A DNA stretch of 64,000 nucleotides from Reticulitermes speratus (GCA_021186555.1 JAJKFL010000042.1:18018521-18082520), one strand, 5' to 3'; shown: positions 21,955 through 33,378, numbered from the stretch's first letter. Notes: a model not told the origin generated them from the letters alone. Program-made: numbers and translations.

Positions 21955-22430
21955 TAATAGCATTACATATTTTGAGTGTGTCTGTAATCTTAGTTACCCA
22001 GTACACAAGCGCATGCGCCGTAATATATTGTCGTCTGTGGACTGTCCGGCTCTACCATATTTTTCCACATTATCTCATAAACGGCATGATTTTCGGGAAA
22101 AGAGTTATTGAACATAAAATGTGTTTTGATTTTCTTTACAACTTTTGTGTGAAACATATATCATTATAAGAAGAATTCAGCGAGGTGTTATAAATGTACA
22201 TAGGTCTTCATGTAAAGTACTCGTTATCCTTGTCAGATTTTAATCAAACGTACATTTTATTGACGGGGTTTCGAAAAGTACTCAAATATCAAATTTAATT
22301 AAAATCTGTCCAGTGGGAGCCGAGTTGTTCCATACGGACGGACGGGCATATAGACAGACAGACGGACAGACATGACGAAGCTCACAGTCGCTTTTCGCAA
22401 ATGTGTGAACGCGCCTACAAACAGGAACTC
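21955..22430 (-). repeat. Family V repeat, copy 2, minus orientation
   Basis: Collinear with 1896-2340 in inverse orientation. It has the same GTCTGTCC/GTCCGTCC run (22340-22372), ACTCGGCTCCCACTGGACAG, the GAGATAATGTGGAAAAATAT stretch near 22080-22060, and the end GTTACCCAG/CTTAGTTA near 21990. It is about 475 bp long. No open frame is shared between the copies, so it is probably non-autonomous. Confidence 0.75.
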
Positions 22431-22729
22431 GTTTTCAGTCGCAAGTAGTAGCCTTCACTTGTCAGTCACTTTACGTAACATGTGGACTTCAGTTTATGAC
22501 GTGTCTTCAGAAAAGAGGTCACTTAGCTGATTGCAAGTACTGAAGTTGCATTTCTTCCTACCGTGTGGTTTGTAATTTACTGTCACTCGTGAAAGGAGCC
22601 TATGTGACAGTTTATTGCTTTGTGTGACAAAGAAATGAAGTTGTTTTTCGCGGTCCTGAACCATTACTATTATTATTTACTGCAATTGGGTTTTCACCCG
22701 GTGGCAGTAGTCCTTACACTAGTACACAC

Positions 22730-23225
22730 AATACAAATGGACATATAATATACATAAAAGTAACAATACAAAACAAACTATACACAATTACAAAACAAAA
22801 TACATACAGTAAATACAAGTACACACATTAGAACACCGTACACACATTACAAAAACATCCACACCTTACAAAAGCATCCACTCCTTACAAAAGCATCCAC
22901 ACCTTACAAAAACATCCACACCTTACAAAAACACCCATACACATACAAAACAAAATACATACAGTAAATACAAGTACACATATTAGAAACCGTACACACC
23001 TTACAAAAACACCCATACACATACAAAACAAAATACATACAGTAAATACAAGTACACATATTAGAACACCGTACACACCTTACAAAAACACCCATACACA
23101 TACAAAACAAAATACATACAGTAAATACAAGTACACATATTAGAAAACCGTACACACATTACAAAAACATCCACACCTTACAAAGCATCCACGCCTTAAC
23201 AAAGCATCCACACCTTATAAAGCAT
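22730..23225. repeat. Minisatellite with 78-79 bp unit
   Basis: Three near-identical units start at 22931, 23009 and 23088, each containing ACACCCATACACATACAAAA and ATACAGTAAATACAAGTACA. A diverged partial unit lies at about 22785-22860. Short repeats of the type CTTACAAAAGCATCCACACC flank both sides. Minus-strand open frames here (22885-23155) are produced by the repeat. Confidence 0.9.
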
Positions 23226-23568
23226 CCACACCATGCCGCAAGGAAGAATGCAATGTAACTGGATTAAAGAATGCATGAATTTATCAAACCATTGATGGAA
23301 ATGTTGTGTCTGCTCCAAAGGTTAGACCCTACTAAGGGTCGTGCGGATAAGTTTTGTTATATTTTTGGGGATGAATTACGAACACCACCCATTAGTTTTA
23401 TCGTGTCATTCCCTTCAATTGTAACAGATGCTAAACGACGCGACTGGATTCCATCAAACTCTACATGGTAAATACACACTGTATCAGGGGTCCACAAATT
23501 TTCAAAAAGTCTAGGAGTCACCTCAATTTTAGGCGTCAGAAAGGTGGTACGAGGCAAGTGCCGTGCGG

Positions 23569-23598
23569 TGGCGCCTAATAAATATTTATTAGGCGCCA
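23569..23598. repeat. 30-bp perfect palindrome
   Basis: TGGCGCCTAATAAAT is followed directly by its exact inverse complement. The flanking sequence shows no recognised element. Confidence 0.9.
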
Positions 23599-23819
23599 TC
23601 GTAGAAAATTTTGCTTGCCCGGGCGATCTGGCATCCGGTGTTTGTGCACCACTGCACTAAATATCGTGAAGATATTTTGATTTTGGTTTAATTTGGCTCC
23701 CTGAGGGACAGAAAACACTTCTAAGTTCTAGGCGTAGAATGAGAGGATAATATTAAAATGGATCGTAAAGAAATGGAATTGGGAGCCTGGACTGAATTCA
23801 TCTGGCTCAGGACAGGGAC

Positions 23820-24426
23820 AAGTGTGGGGCTAACTTTATGCTATTTTCACCGTACATTTTTATTGTATATAGTCTTATTCCGACAAATGTACAATTTATT
23901 ATCTCCTATTTAATACATGTTTATGTCAATAAATAGTCAACATGTTTCGAACTGTATCATTTCATCATCAGGACTCTTTATCATTACACCAGCTATATGG
24001 CACTCATTAAACTAGATAAAATGTCTTCAACTATGTTGGGTATATGGTCACAGAAAATAATAGTAAAACATTTTTTAAGTTACAATACAATACAATAACA
24101 GCAGATACAGGTATGTACAGTGTAACACTTCAACAGTCGTACTACCAAATTTAATCATTTTATAATGCTGATTGTTACTTAAGTATTGTAACTTAAAAAA
24201 TGTTTTAATATTATTTTCAGTGACCATATACCCAACATAGTTGAAGACATTTTATCTAGTTTAATGAGTGCCATATAGCTGGTGTAATGATAAAGAGTCC
24301 TGATGATGAACTGATACAGTTCGAAACATGTTGACTATTTATTGACATAAGTATGTATTAAATAGGAGATAATAAATTGTACATTTGTCGGAATAAGACT
24401 ATATAAGTGTGGGGCTGTTGTGAACA
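23820..24426 (-). mobile_element. Penelope-like hairpin element, family A, tail on left
   Basis: The element spans 23832-24414 in minus orientation. The tail (23832-23866) reads on the minus strand with TGTACGGTGAAAATAGCATA, a variant of the family tail. Arms start at 23867 and end at 24414 and hold the motif on both strands; on the plus strand CTGATGA, hairpin GAACT-GATAC-AGTTC and GAAACATGTT at about 24300-24334. AGTC before the core can pair with GACT after it. The 12-bp repeat AAGTGTGGGGCT occurs at 23820-23831 and 24415-24426. The spacer between arms (about 24085-24175) carries CAATA repeats. Confidence 0.85.
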
Positions 24427-25384
24427 CGGTAATGAACTTTCGGCTTTTATAAAATGCGGTGAATTTCTTGACTATCTGGGGAACTCTTAGGTTCTGAAGA
24501 AGTTTTCTGCTCCATGTAGTTAGGTCACGTGAAAAGTTACTGTCCGGGGTAAGGGTACAGACGAAAGTGTACGTGTGTTTGAGCTGTATGAGAGATGTTG
24601 GTGAAAATCGGTAGAAAACAAAGCAGCTGCAACATCAACGTGTGTAAGTGTCACTGACTCTTAACATTTTAAAATACAGTGGTTAATGTTTGTGTCAACT
24701 GCTTTACCATTGATAAGTTCCGCATTTTTCCCGTACTGTGTGTTTACGTGTTTCTTTTGATTCTCAAAACAGCCATTGTTATCGTAAACCAAGACTGTCG
24801 ATTTGGCATATGTAATGGAGAAGCAGTGAGATGTGAAATTGGACATTTTATGGATGAGCTTTGCCCGCACCCCCTTAGAAAGGGGGGGGGGGGAGATTCA
24901 GCTGCGTGACGTATTTATATTGGCTGTTGGGCCTAACAGAATAGGTTTCATATAACTTTCAACTTACGACAGAGGCAGGGCAGCTACCGAAACAGCTGAT
25001 TTCTACCCGACCAGACGGCATCACATTCAAGACGACGGTCATTTTTAAAGGATATTTGTATTTATTAAAACGAAAACTGTTGTGTACATTTCAGAATTAT
25101 TATTGAACATAATCTAACATATGTCCTAATACTGAACAGGTATATTATACATAAGACCTTTGCAATTTTACGTTTCGAATACTAGTCGAACCCCCGCCCC
25201 GTGAACCATATGCAACCCACTTCTCTGTGCTTGGTCCTTGTGTCAGTGTCTCCGTTGTGCTGCATAAGACAAACATTACCTGCTTAACCTTAGAAGCAAA
25301 GAACCGTACTGTGTGAAGAACTTATTATAATTCCTTTTAAGTATGTCGTATTTTAAGGTATTCCGCTTTCTTCCTCGTTCATCC
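24427..25384. other. Intronic stretch, nothing recognised
   Basis: No exon or repeat family was recognised apart from a G run near 24882-24892. Confidence 0.45.
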
Positions 25385-25391
25385 GTTAAAG

Positions 25392-25605
25392 TAAGGCTGA
25401 CCAACATGCGGCCCTCGAGGAAAGTATTTGCGGCGCTCGGTCATCTGAATAGTTTCAATAATATAAATTGTTTGTAAATAACGGCGTTCTACTTAATTCA
25501 ATTCCACCCCCCTCTCCTTTTCGATATATGTGTATACAAGTGCGGCCCTCGGGTGATTCCTTACTAATCGTGTGGCCCTCTTGTGGGTTTATGTTGGCCA
25601 GCCCT
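25392..25605. mobile_element. Short non-autonomous DNA transposon candidate
   Basis: The left end AAGGCTGACCAACATGCGGC and the inverse complement of the right end (AGGGCTGGCCAACATAAACC) match, and GCGGCCCTC recurs inside. This is the layout of a hAT-type MITE. No clear 8-bp duplication was seen at the ends, so boundaries are approximate. Confidence 0.45.
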
Positions 25606-25839
25606 GGTTTAATGAATGATCCGTATTAAAATTTCCTTTCAGAATGTGCCTTTAAATATAGTCACTCAATGTACTGTACGCACATAAAAGCACAAGAACA
25701 TAAGATAATATGATACAGTTTTCCACGAACAGTATATACGAGGTTTCTGTCGCTAAGTAAGGAAAGGATGAAACGTAGCGGGATGTCTTATGGACGGAGG
25801 ATATAAGACTGGCTTATTAATAGGATAAATGACGTATAG

Positions 25840-25937
25840 TGGTCTTCTGGTTTATGACACCGTGTCGTCTGGTAGGTGACTAAAATTTTGCTAACCACAT
25901 ACCAGATTACACGGTGTCATAAACCAAAGGATTGCAG
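25840..25937. repeat. Small fold-back element, family E
   Basis: TTCTGGTTTATGACACCGTG on the left pairs with CACGGTGTCATAAACC on the right across a loop of about 30 nt. The right arm is homologous to 60045-60092. The loop lacks the hammerhead-like core seen at 60 kb. Confidence 0.6.
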
Positions 25938-26019
25938 TGTGAGTTATCATCGTGTATAAATCTCACATCTCATAAGGTAATCAACCCGTAGTTTTTATAA
26001 AGTCATGGAATTTCTTGAC

Positions 26020-26569
26020 TATGTTGAGAAATTTCACATTATATCCACCGTGCATGTTTATAATTCACGATTTTTTTTAAACCAACAACTAGTCAGTAAT
26101 CACCACACTACAAGACACCTTGACACTTGATAATACAAGACAACTAACAGGGTTTGGTCAACTCCAATTTGTATAAAAAACCACTGCCAGCAAATTTTTA
26201 ATGACAATCTTCAACTTTAATGACAATCTACCTGCTGAAGAGTCTTTTATATTTCTTATATTTTATACGCTCTATTTATACTTTAAATTTTAATAGCAGA
26301 CACAAGTCGTGTCACAGTTTAAAAGAATTTACAACGAATTTTATGAATTGTAGTTTGTTAATGTGATAGTAACTTGATTTTATATTGTGGTATATATATA
26401 TATATATATATACTATATCATCAGATTAACTAATGGATGGAATATGAATGTAAAACCTTGACCCCCTGAAGATGATTCAACTGGAGCCGAAACATATGTG
26501 GGGAATATTAAACAATACTTGATAATATAGTGCATTTGTTGGTTTAAAAAATCGTGTATGTTGAGAAAT
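26020..26569 (-). mobile_element. Penelope-like hairpin element, family A, partly decayed
   Basis: The element spans 26033-26556 in minus orientation. The tail (26033-26065) on the minus strand contains ATGCACGGTGGATATAATG. The outer arms CACGATTTTTTTTAAACCAA (from 26066) and its complement (ending 26556) pair. On the plus strand CCCCCTGAAGATG begins at 26463 and is followed by GAAACATATGTG; stem II is weak and the expected H after GU is G, so a ribozyme would be inactive. The 13-bp repeat TATGTTGAGAAAT occurs at 26020-26032 and 26557-26569. A (TA)n run lies at 26391-26411. Confidence 0.8.
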
Positions 26570-26644
26570 GTTAACTTCTCGACAAAGACTCTGCAACGTT
26601 GTACATATTTACATTCCGGAATTCAGCTTTGCCAGTCTCCAATG

Positions 26645-26980
26645 CCGTGTCTCCCAACCAGGCTTCCGCAGGACATCTTTAGGGGTTCCGCAGGACATCG
26701 TTAGGGGTTCCGCGAGAAATTATGGAATAAATAAATAAAAATTTTATACCGCAAGAATCCAAATATTCCTCGAAATATGCTTCAATTTTGTCTGCAGTGT
26801 AAGCTGACTATGTACACATTTCCTGACAATAATTTAGCAGTACTTTTAATTACGCTTCCTGCTACAAACTTCAACTTTTTCTAAACTGTAAACGTTTTCA
26901 TAGGTACGAGTTCCTCGGGATATGAAAAACTATTTTAGTGGTTTCTCCATGGGGAAAAAAAAATGTTTGGGAAACTACTG
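26645..26980. mobile_element. hAT-like MITE candidate
   Basis: GTGTCTCCCAACCAGG on the left and the inverse complement of the right end (CAGTAGTTTCCCAAACATTT) resemble hAT terminal repeats of the CAGTGTTTCCCAACC type. A tandem duplication of AGGGGTTCCGCAGGACATC lies just inside the left end. A target duplication is not clear. Confidence 0.45.
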
Positions 26981-27610
26981 TAAGGAATACGAGGTAGAGA
27001 TATCTAATTCAGAATACCGCATACATTTTCCTAGCTTCTGTGTTCGCAGAGCTGAGTCTCGGACTGTGGTCGGTATGCAAGTGTTATGACTGCATTAAAT
27101 GAATATTATCAGAGATACTGATACTGCTGCTGCCCTGCTGCTGTGGCTGGATTGTTCAAAATGCGACAGCACATCGCACGGCATTTAGAAAGAAGGAGAA
27201 CATATGAAAAAAAAAATGGGAAGAAAGGAGAGAAGGAAAGGAAACCAATTACCATCCATTAGTTGAGAGAAAGTGAACCTGTGAGGAATGAAAGTAACCG
27301 GTCAACATCGGTACAGTCGTGTACACTAAAAAGGGGCGAAGAATCTTTCTAGGTTATTGTGAGGCGTAATTACAACGTAGCAATTTGGGGAAGGGTGTGG
27401 AGTAGCAAGGCTTTTGGGTACAGAAATTGCTGATACCATGCAGGCAGCAGGAACTGTAAATTGATATGACGTAATGAGAGCATTTTGTAATTTGTGAAAC
27501 ACTGACATCACGCTAATTTGACGCTAATGTTTGTATATTCGCTCTCAGTAATTGTCACGTAAAGATGTGGACGTGTTGTTATCATCACCTGCCGCAGCAT
27601 CGCCGTGGTA

Positions 27611-27668
27611 AACATACTGTCATACATTTATGACAAGTGACATACTGTCATACATTTATGACAAGTGT
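27611..27668. repeat. 28-bp tandem duplication
   Basis: CATACTGTCATACATTTATG followed by ACAAGTGA is repeated once directly. The surrounding 26981-28190 is otherwise unremarkable. Confidence 0.85.
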
Positions 27669-28190
27669 CATTTATTCAAGTTTACTGAAAGAGATTCCTT
27701 TCTGCGTAAGTAATTGAAAAACATTTGTCATACGCGTAACTTAGAAAGAATGGAATAAATCATTCATAATTAAAGAAATATGTAGGAATGTACACTCCCT
27801 CTGCAAACTACACACCCTGCCTCCAATTCTAAACAAGTTTCTCGCCACTCCCGAACAAAAGACTGAGTTAAGGATTGTGCCTGTTGAACACACTTGTCAC
27901 ATTCTGATGAGGACAAAGAATAGATTAAATTATTAATGACAAGCTACCTAACGAACAGTGAGAAAGCAGATTCTAGTGCAAGACGGAAGTCAGACTCATT
28001 GTACAGTGAACCTTGGGAAATGTCAGGGCTCACAGGCGTAAATTGGCTAATAACATTGGGGGGGGGGGGGGGGAGGAATCGACCAAAGGGGGTGGGGGTT
28101 GGGAAAGATTGGTTTGAACAGTACTTAAAATACATACACCCCGTTTCCCCACTCTCACCCCAATTTTTTTTTATTTGCGCCTCCAACTCA

Positions 28191-28485
28191 GTGGGCCGGG
28201 ATAGCGTAGTCGGTTATACCGACTACGCTACGGGCTGGACGGTCCGGGGATCGAATCCCGGTGGGGCGAGATTTTCCGCACCAGTCCAGACAGGTCCTGG
28301 GGCCCACCCAGCCTCCTATACAATGGGTACCGGGTCTCTTTCCCGGGGGTAAGGCGGCCGGGCCGTGGAGTTAACCATCCACGCTCGTCTAGTGCCAGGG
28401 TTAAAGAAAGAGTAGAGCTATATCTCTACTCCCCTTCTAGGCCTTCATGGCCTGTTCTAGGGAGAATTTTACCTTTACCTTTACC
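28191..28485 (+). mobile_element. tRNA-derived SINE, family 2, full length
   Basis: It begins GGGCCGGGATAGCGTAGTCGG (A-box region) with B box GGGGATCGAATCCCGG. It continues GAGATTTTCCGCACC, CAGCCTCCTATACAATGGGT and TTTCCCGGGGGTAAGGCGGC, and ends in repeated TTTACC units. ACTCAG-like sequence on both sides might be a diverged target duplication. Relatives are at 36339-36510, 42012-42290, 49603-49890 and 50098-50335. Confidence 0.85.
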
Positions 28486-30046
28486 TCTTCAAGTCAGCCA
28501 AAAAGGAACAATTCTTAGGTAGAAAAATTACTGGGGAGGCATTTGCCCCCTTTGCCCTCCCTCCACCAGGTTGCGCCTATGTCAGGACTCTCAATTCAAC
28601 GTCACAGACGGCCTGAATGTCGGTGAATGTCATGGCACTTGAAGGTCAGTTTCACACAAGTTAGCATTCAACAACATTCAACATGTGTTGTAGGTACGTC
28701 ATGTGTGGTGTGCCATGAATTTGTGTACATAATTTGAAATTTAACTCGTAACTGATTTTAACCATAGGCGGTGATACGTTGTTAATGCTACGTCTGTTTG
28801 AGATTTCTTGCATGAAGATGACTTTATCTCCGGAACTGTGGCGTAAACAGACCTCAAAACAGTATAAATTGTAAGGTAGAAATAATCAGCAACAAATTAT
28901 ACACTTCTGCCGAAAAAAAATAGAAATATTAAACCTTTTTACTTCTTTCCTTGTTCCGTGTTTCAATTATGTTCAATTATTACTTCTTTTTATTTTTCCT
29001 TTCTATCCTTCTTCTTTGCTTATTTCACTTTTTTTCCCGTCCATTTTAGTAATTATTTTACTTAAAATGTTTTATAGTTTACGTGTTTTTGGTGATGATC
29101 CGCCTCAATTCTTTGAATTATTGACAGGAATATTTCTCCTTTCTCAGGCAATTCCAAGAAATATCGCAGTCTACTGAACGCAGGCCCTTCGTCTCTGAGG
29201 CCTGAGTATGATGCGAGAACTGTCCGTAGGTTATTTTTGGTGGACAAATTGGCACCGTGACATGTTTTTCTCAAAGCAGTTCAGTCTTCCTTGTCTTCAT
29301 GCCATCAACGCTCCCTTCAACAGCTGACACCAACGCTGTATAATGTTACAAATTGACGACTTAGTTAAACAGAAGAATGAATAAACTGAACAGAACAGGC
29401 AACAGTAAATATTACACAATATATTTAGTATTAACATTTTATTTTACATTTCCTTTATTAGAGAGTGTGACGTATTTGTTTACATTCTGCTCACGGAACG
29501 CGAGACGTCCTCCGAAAATTGCAGGCTCCGTTTCAACCAGTTTCAGTTGAAAACATGTTTCACTTATATTTATGTTAAGTGACGGCTTTTTATGTGAAGA
29601 CATAATTGAAAATTTGGGTTTTCTGTTAAAAGAGTAAGTTACAATTTGAACATGTTTGTGCACCACCGCACTTGCAGAAGGATAGGATTTAAAACCTCAT
29701 TGTTCGTTGGCTCGCATGAAAACGTTTTAGTAGAAATTTAAGATCCTTAGGTTTGGTTGTTTCCTATGGAAATTAGCTCATGGACGTTGTTTTTCATTTA
29801 CTAGCAAGTGAAAGTTTTCCTTCCACTTTGTTTCGTATCGCAAAACTTCGCGGTTGCTTCATTTGCAAGACCCATGATATCAGGGTCTGGTAGGGGATTT
29901 TCGTGGCGCAATCAGCACGATATTTGGTAGACAATTGTGACGACGTACGCATTCTGTTACAGGGAATTGAAGTGATTAGCGACTGCGTATCGGTTTATTA
30001 GCTCACTGGAACATATCCGTTCTTGTTTCGGATTGTACTTACCTTA
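28486..30046. other. Intronic stretch, nothing recognised
   Basis: No exon or defined repeat could be supported. TTTGGTGGACAAATTGGCAC at about 29235-29255 faintly resembles the SINE family 3 body. Confidence 0.4.
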
Positions 30047-30252
30047 CGTAATGCCCGTTTGATTTCAGACTTCCGCCGGATGTTGACGAGATCTGCGCTC
30101 TTCTGGGATATTACGCGGCGTCGTGTGGTAATTGTTTACCGACTCTTGACCCGTGAAGATGGGACCGATACGTTGTCCCGAGACGTCGGTAAACAATTAC
30201 CACACGACGCCGCGTAATATCCCAGAAAATCGCAGATCTCGTAATGCCCGTT
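30047..30252. repeat. Fold-back element, family B, with 13-bp target duplication
   Basis: The element spans 30060-30239. A tail at 30060-30088 contains TGATTTCAGACTTCCGCCGG, the inverse of the tail in the 19-kb copy. Arms of roughly 55 bp (AGATCTGCGCTCTTCTGGGA and complement) enclose a loop with GTGAAGATGGGACC, a stem closing on GTCCC, and GAGACGTCGGTAA. The direct repeat CGTAATGCCCGTT lies at 30047-30059 and 30240-30252. Relative to the tail, the loop is inverted compared with 19291-19478. Confidence 0.82.
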
Positions 30253-31502
30253 GTTTGTGATTGAGTGATTGTGAATCACAGCCATGTTATTCTTACGGTT
30301 GATGACATGCAAGATGCAGTGTTTCCCGAAAATGTCATTATGAAGCAGTGAAGAAGTGAGCACTGCAGCGACGCAGATTTGCCTCAGTCTGCTGTTTTGT
30401 TCTGCGCAGAAGGAAATAAATATAGGCCTGTCTCTGTGTGTGAGTTTTGAATTTGATGTGAACAGAAGATGGCTTTTTCACTGTTGAAGATTGAGACTGT
30501 GTGTGAACTGGATAGTGTCATTTTATCTGACCCACTTCGTTGGTTGCTTTCCGCAGCCATTCCAATTTGCCTCGAGTCAGACCCCACTTGTTTTAGTACA
30601 ACGTATACACTTTAAGGAGATGATGGAAATGGTTTCCTTCGTCCTGCAGATACACTTCACACCTAATAAATACGTTCCTTTTACATCGACGTTCGGTTGT
30701 TGAAACTGAAGCCACTACACCCAGAATGTTTTCTGTCAGATGGTCTTCAGTTCGAGGGTTGTTACTGTGAGTTTTATCCCTTCAAGGTGCACCACAAGTA
30801 AGGATAACGCGGGTTCAGATCTGGCGAACGCGAAGACCACAAAGCTTTTCTTATCCTGTCGCCAATAGAACTCTCTAAAGAAAGCACACATACGTTTGCT
30901 CAGTAGGTCTTTGTGCTGACGTTCTGAAAACAGGCGTACTTTCTCTCATAAACGCACAGGTGTTCAAAAAATGTGGCCCGAATATGTGTAACATATGCGT
31001 GTGAACTTACTGTCTGAGAAAAATCATGGACCAATAATTCTAGTTGCAGTCATACCACTCCACATAACAGCTATAACATCATGTAACGACACTTCGCAGA
31101 TTAACATGGCATGTTATGCAAACCAAAACCCTGCGATCCTGTGAGTTCACGTATCCACTGAGATCAGACCAAGTTTCGTCGCTAAACAGCTCGAGTGTGG
31201 GGTTTATTATTTCAACATTACAACCCACGAAGTTACCGGTGCACAAAATTCGCTACAATTTGAAATGGAATTTAGCGTAGGTGTCATTCAGATATATGCG
31301 ATCTTCCAGTGGGATTACTCCTTAGGACTTGCAAGGCATAGGCCTTATATGCTCTCTGTGTCGCTGAGTGCGTTAGTTTCGTACGACAACCGAGCTTGCA
31401 GGAAGTGACCAGCAACATGGGTTAGGTGATATAAGACTCTGTGTGTTATATAAGTGTCTTACGTTTTCTTGTGAAATATACGCTAAATTGTAACATGTTT
31501 CA
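30253..31502. other. Intronic stretch, nothing recognised
   Basis: No exon, RNA gene or repeat family was recognised. Confidence 0.45.
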
Positions 31503-31940
31503 GACTCCATTCATTCATTCATTCATTCATTCATTCATTCGTTCATTCATTCATTCTGTAGTCTGTCTTACGACAGACCGATAGCCCCTTCCAAAACGAG
31601 TTCCTCACAGAGTGCGCTCTAGTGCTTCGTGTTTCAATTTCCAGTATCCTCTCGTTTCCTTAAGGTCATCCAGTAGCTGCTTACGTCTTCTTCCTCGTCT
31701 TCCTGTCACTTCTATCCTTCCCTCTATCTTTCTTTCAATAACGTGTTTTAGAAGGTAGTTTCTACGCAAGATGTTACCAATCCAGTTAGCCTTTCTTCTT
31801 TTTATTGTTTGTAGGGTATTCCTCTCCTCCTTGACTATGTCATACTTCTTAATTTCTCACATGATCTGTCCAACTGATCTCCATCCTTCTGCAGTACCAC
31901 AGTTCAAAACTCTCCAGGTATTTCAGACTAACGAAGTATA
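31503..31940 (-). pseudogene. RTE-like LINE 3' fragment with (GAAT)n tail
   Basis: The minus strand carries the same 3' LINE region as 20046-20620: TCTTACTTCTTCC-type complement of the RRGRRRKQL segment near 31680, TAGAAGGTAGTTTCTACGC (LRRNYLL) near 31750 and CAACTGATCTCCATCCTTCTGC (RRMEISW) near 31870. The 3' end TCTGTAGTCTGTC at 31556-31568 is directly followed on the minus strand by a (GAAT)n array (31503-31557), which is best read as the tail of the LINE. Confidence 0.8.
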
Positions 31941-32699
31941 TTTTTTGCTGATCATTTTAGTGCTTTATTTAGGGGTCTTTCATTGAATGCTAGGATGGTT
32001 AGTGAAGTGTAAAAATTAGGAAGGAAGTGATCTTGATAAACCTTGAGAATATTTATTACCTTCATGCCCAGGGCAGTCTCTTATCTCCGAAAGTGCAGGC
32101 AACAGTTTCCTCTCCCCCGCCCCCTTCTGGAGGTCGCATAGCGTTTCACTGTTTGGATTCATCTTGGTAGGAATCATGTTCACTCGTGCTATTCAGTAGA
32201 ACGCGGAAACCGTTCGTAGCTGCATTGGTGCGTGGCGACCTGTAAGACCGCCCGCTCTGCAGTACGTAAGTCTCGCGTTGACTCGGGACTGCGCTCGGTA
32301 GAGCGGACGACAATTTGCCGCACAAAGACAGATGACGGCCATGCTCTGTCGTACTCCGTTCCACGATAAAAAATTCACTGTGTGGAAGGTAAAACTGACT
32401 GCAATGTATACACTCTCGTGCGACTCTGGTATTACATTATCTTGCTTTGAGTGTTTAACTTTCAGTTGCTAATCACAAGTGTCGTTGTTAGCATACTATT
32501 AGTTGAGCTTCAATACATTTCTTTGGATGTGACTGGTAACACCAGGTTTTTGCCAGTGCACATCCACTGTACTGCTGATGACTGCAGTTTATCTGTACTA
32601 TTTATTATGATTTGAAGTGTTCTTCTTTCATCCAAGTTATTTATAACCCATCGATCCTACGTACGATCTAGTTCTCCCTCCCCCCAACCTCAGTTCTCC

Positions 32700-33230
32700 T
32701 TTTCCCATTTGCATTTAATATTGTAGGCGAGGGTGCTTCAATTTCTCTGTTCAGTGACCTTGTTGACAGTGAATGTCTTCCTGAGTGCTATTTCCTCGTT
32801 GATATATGGCCCTTTGCTGTTCAGGAGCTCCTCTCTCCACCTCTGCGTTTCTGGACATTTCAACAACAGATGGGCTTCGCTCTCCTATCCCGCGCATAGG
32901 AGGCATCTGCCTCTTGCCGCACTCGCCACTCATTTGCAGCAGGATGTGTACACCTCTCTTCCCCACGAGTGTTTCAGTTCCCTTTGTAGTGATAAGGATG
33001 TCTGCTCCCTCATATCTTCTAGCCGCCTCTGTCTTCGGATGTCAGCGCATCTCAGTTTCATAATCTGGGACGTGGTCCTTAATTCTGTCTCTCTCGCCAT
33101 TTGCCATATACAGCCCAGTCCAATCGTATCTAGTTACTCCCTTAGTGTCCATGCCCAGCACTCTACCCTCGGCTGTCCAACCCGCCATTAGTAGCACTGT
33201 CTGACTGGTTCCTCCTCCGCCCTCTGGTTG
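32700..33230 (-). pseudogene. LINE C-terminal fragment with zinc-knuckle remnant
   Basis: The minus strand reads RCLLCAG, a stop, ESEAHLLLKCPETQRW and then REELLNSKGPYINEEIALRK near 32900-32760. This is the Cys-Cys-His-Cys region and following C-terminus of an R1/I-type or related LINE. Upstream pieces IGLGCIWQMARE and KLRCADIRRQRRLEDMREQ at 33120-33000 lie in other frames. Multiple stops and frameshifts show an old copy. Confidence 0.7.
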
Positions 33231-33378
33231 ACACTAACCCTGTATTTTGTCGCAGCACTCAGAATCTTCCCTCTCCTGCTGTCTCTGCCAAGCTCACTCT
33301 CGGCTGCCCCCTTGACCCCATTCCTAGGAACTTTAACACTTTCTTGCAGAATCTTCCCTGTATCCCGTCTGCTGTTTC

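Noticed and set aside
22885..23155. Minus-strand Cys-rich repetitive protein
   Set aside because: The frames repeat exactly with the 78-79 bp minisatellite and have no upstream or downstream coding context.
22730..23225. CRISPR array
   Set aside because: Units are contiguous without unique spacers and the sequence is eukaryotic.
25840..25937. Hammerhead-like ribozyme
   Set aside because: The arms pair well but the loop lacks CTGANGA and GAAA.
32733..33191. 152-residue plus-strand gene
   Set aside because: The complementary strand carries a recognisable LINE C-terminus (KCPETQRW and following), so the plus frame is a shadow.
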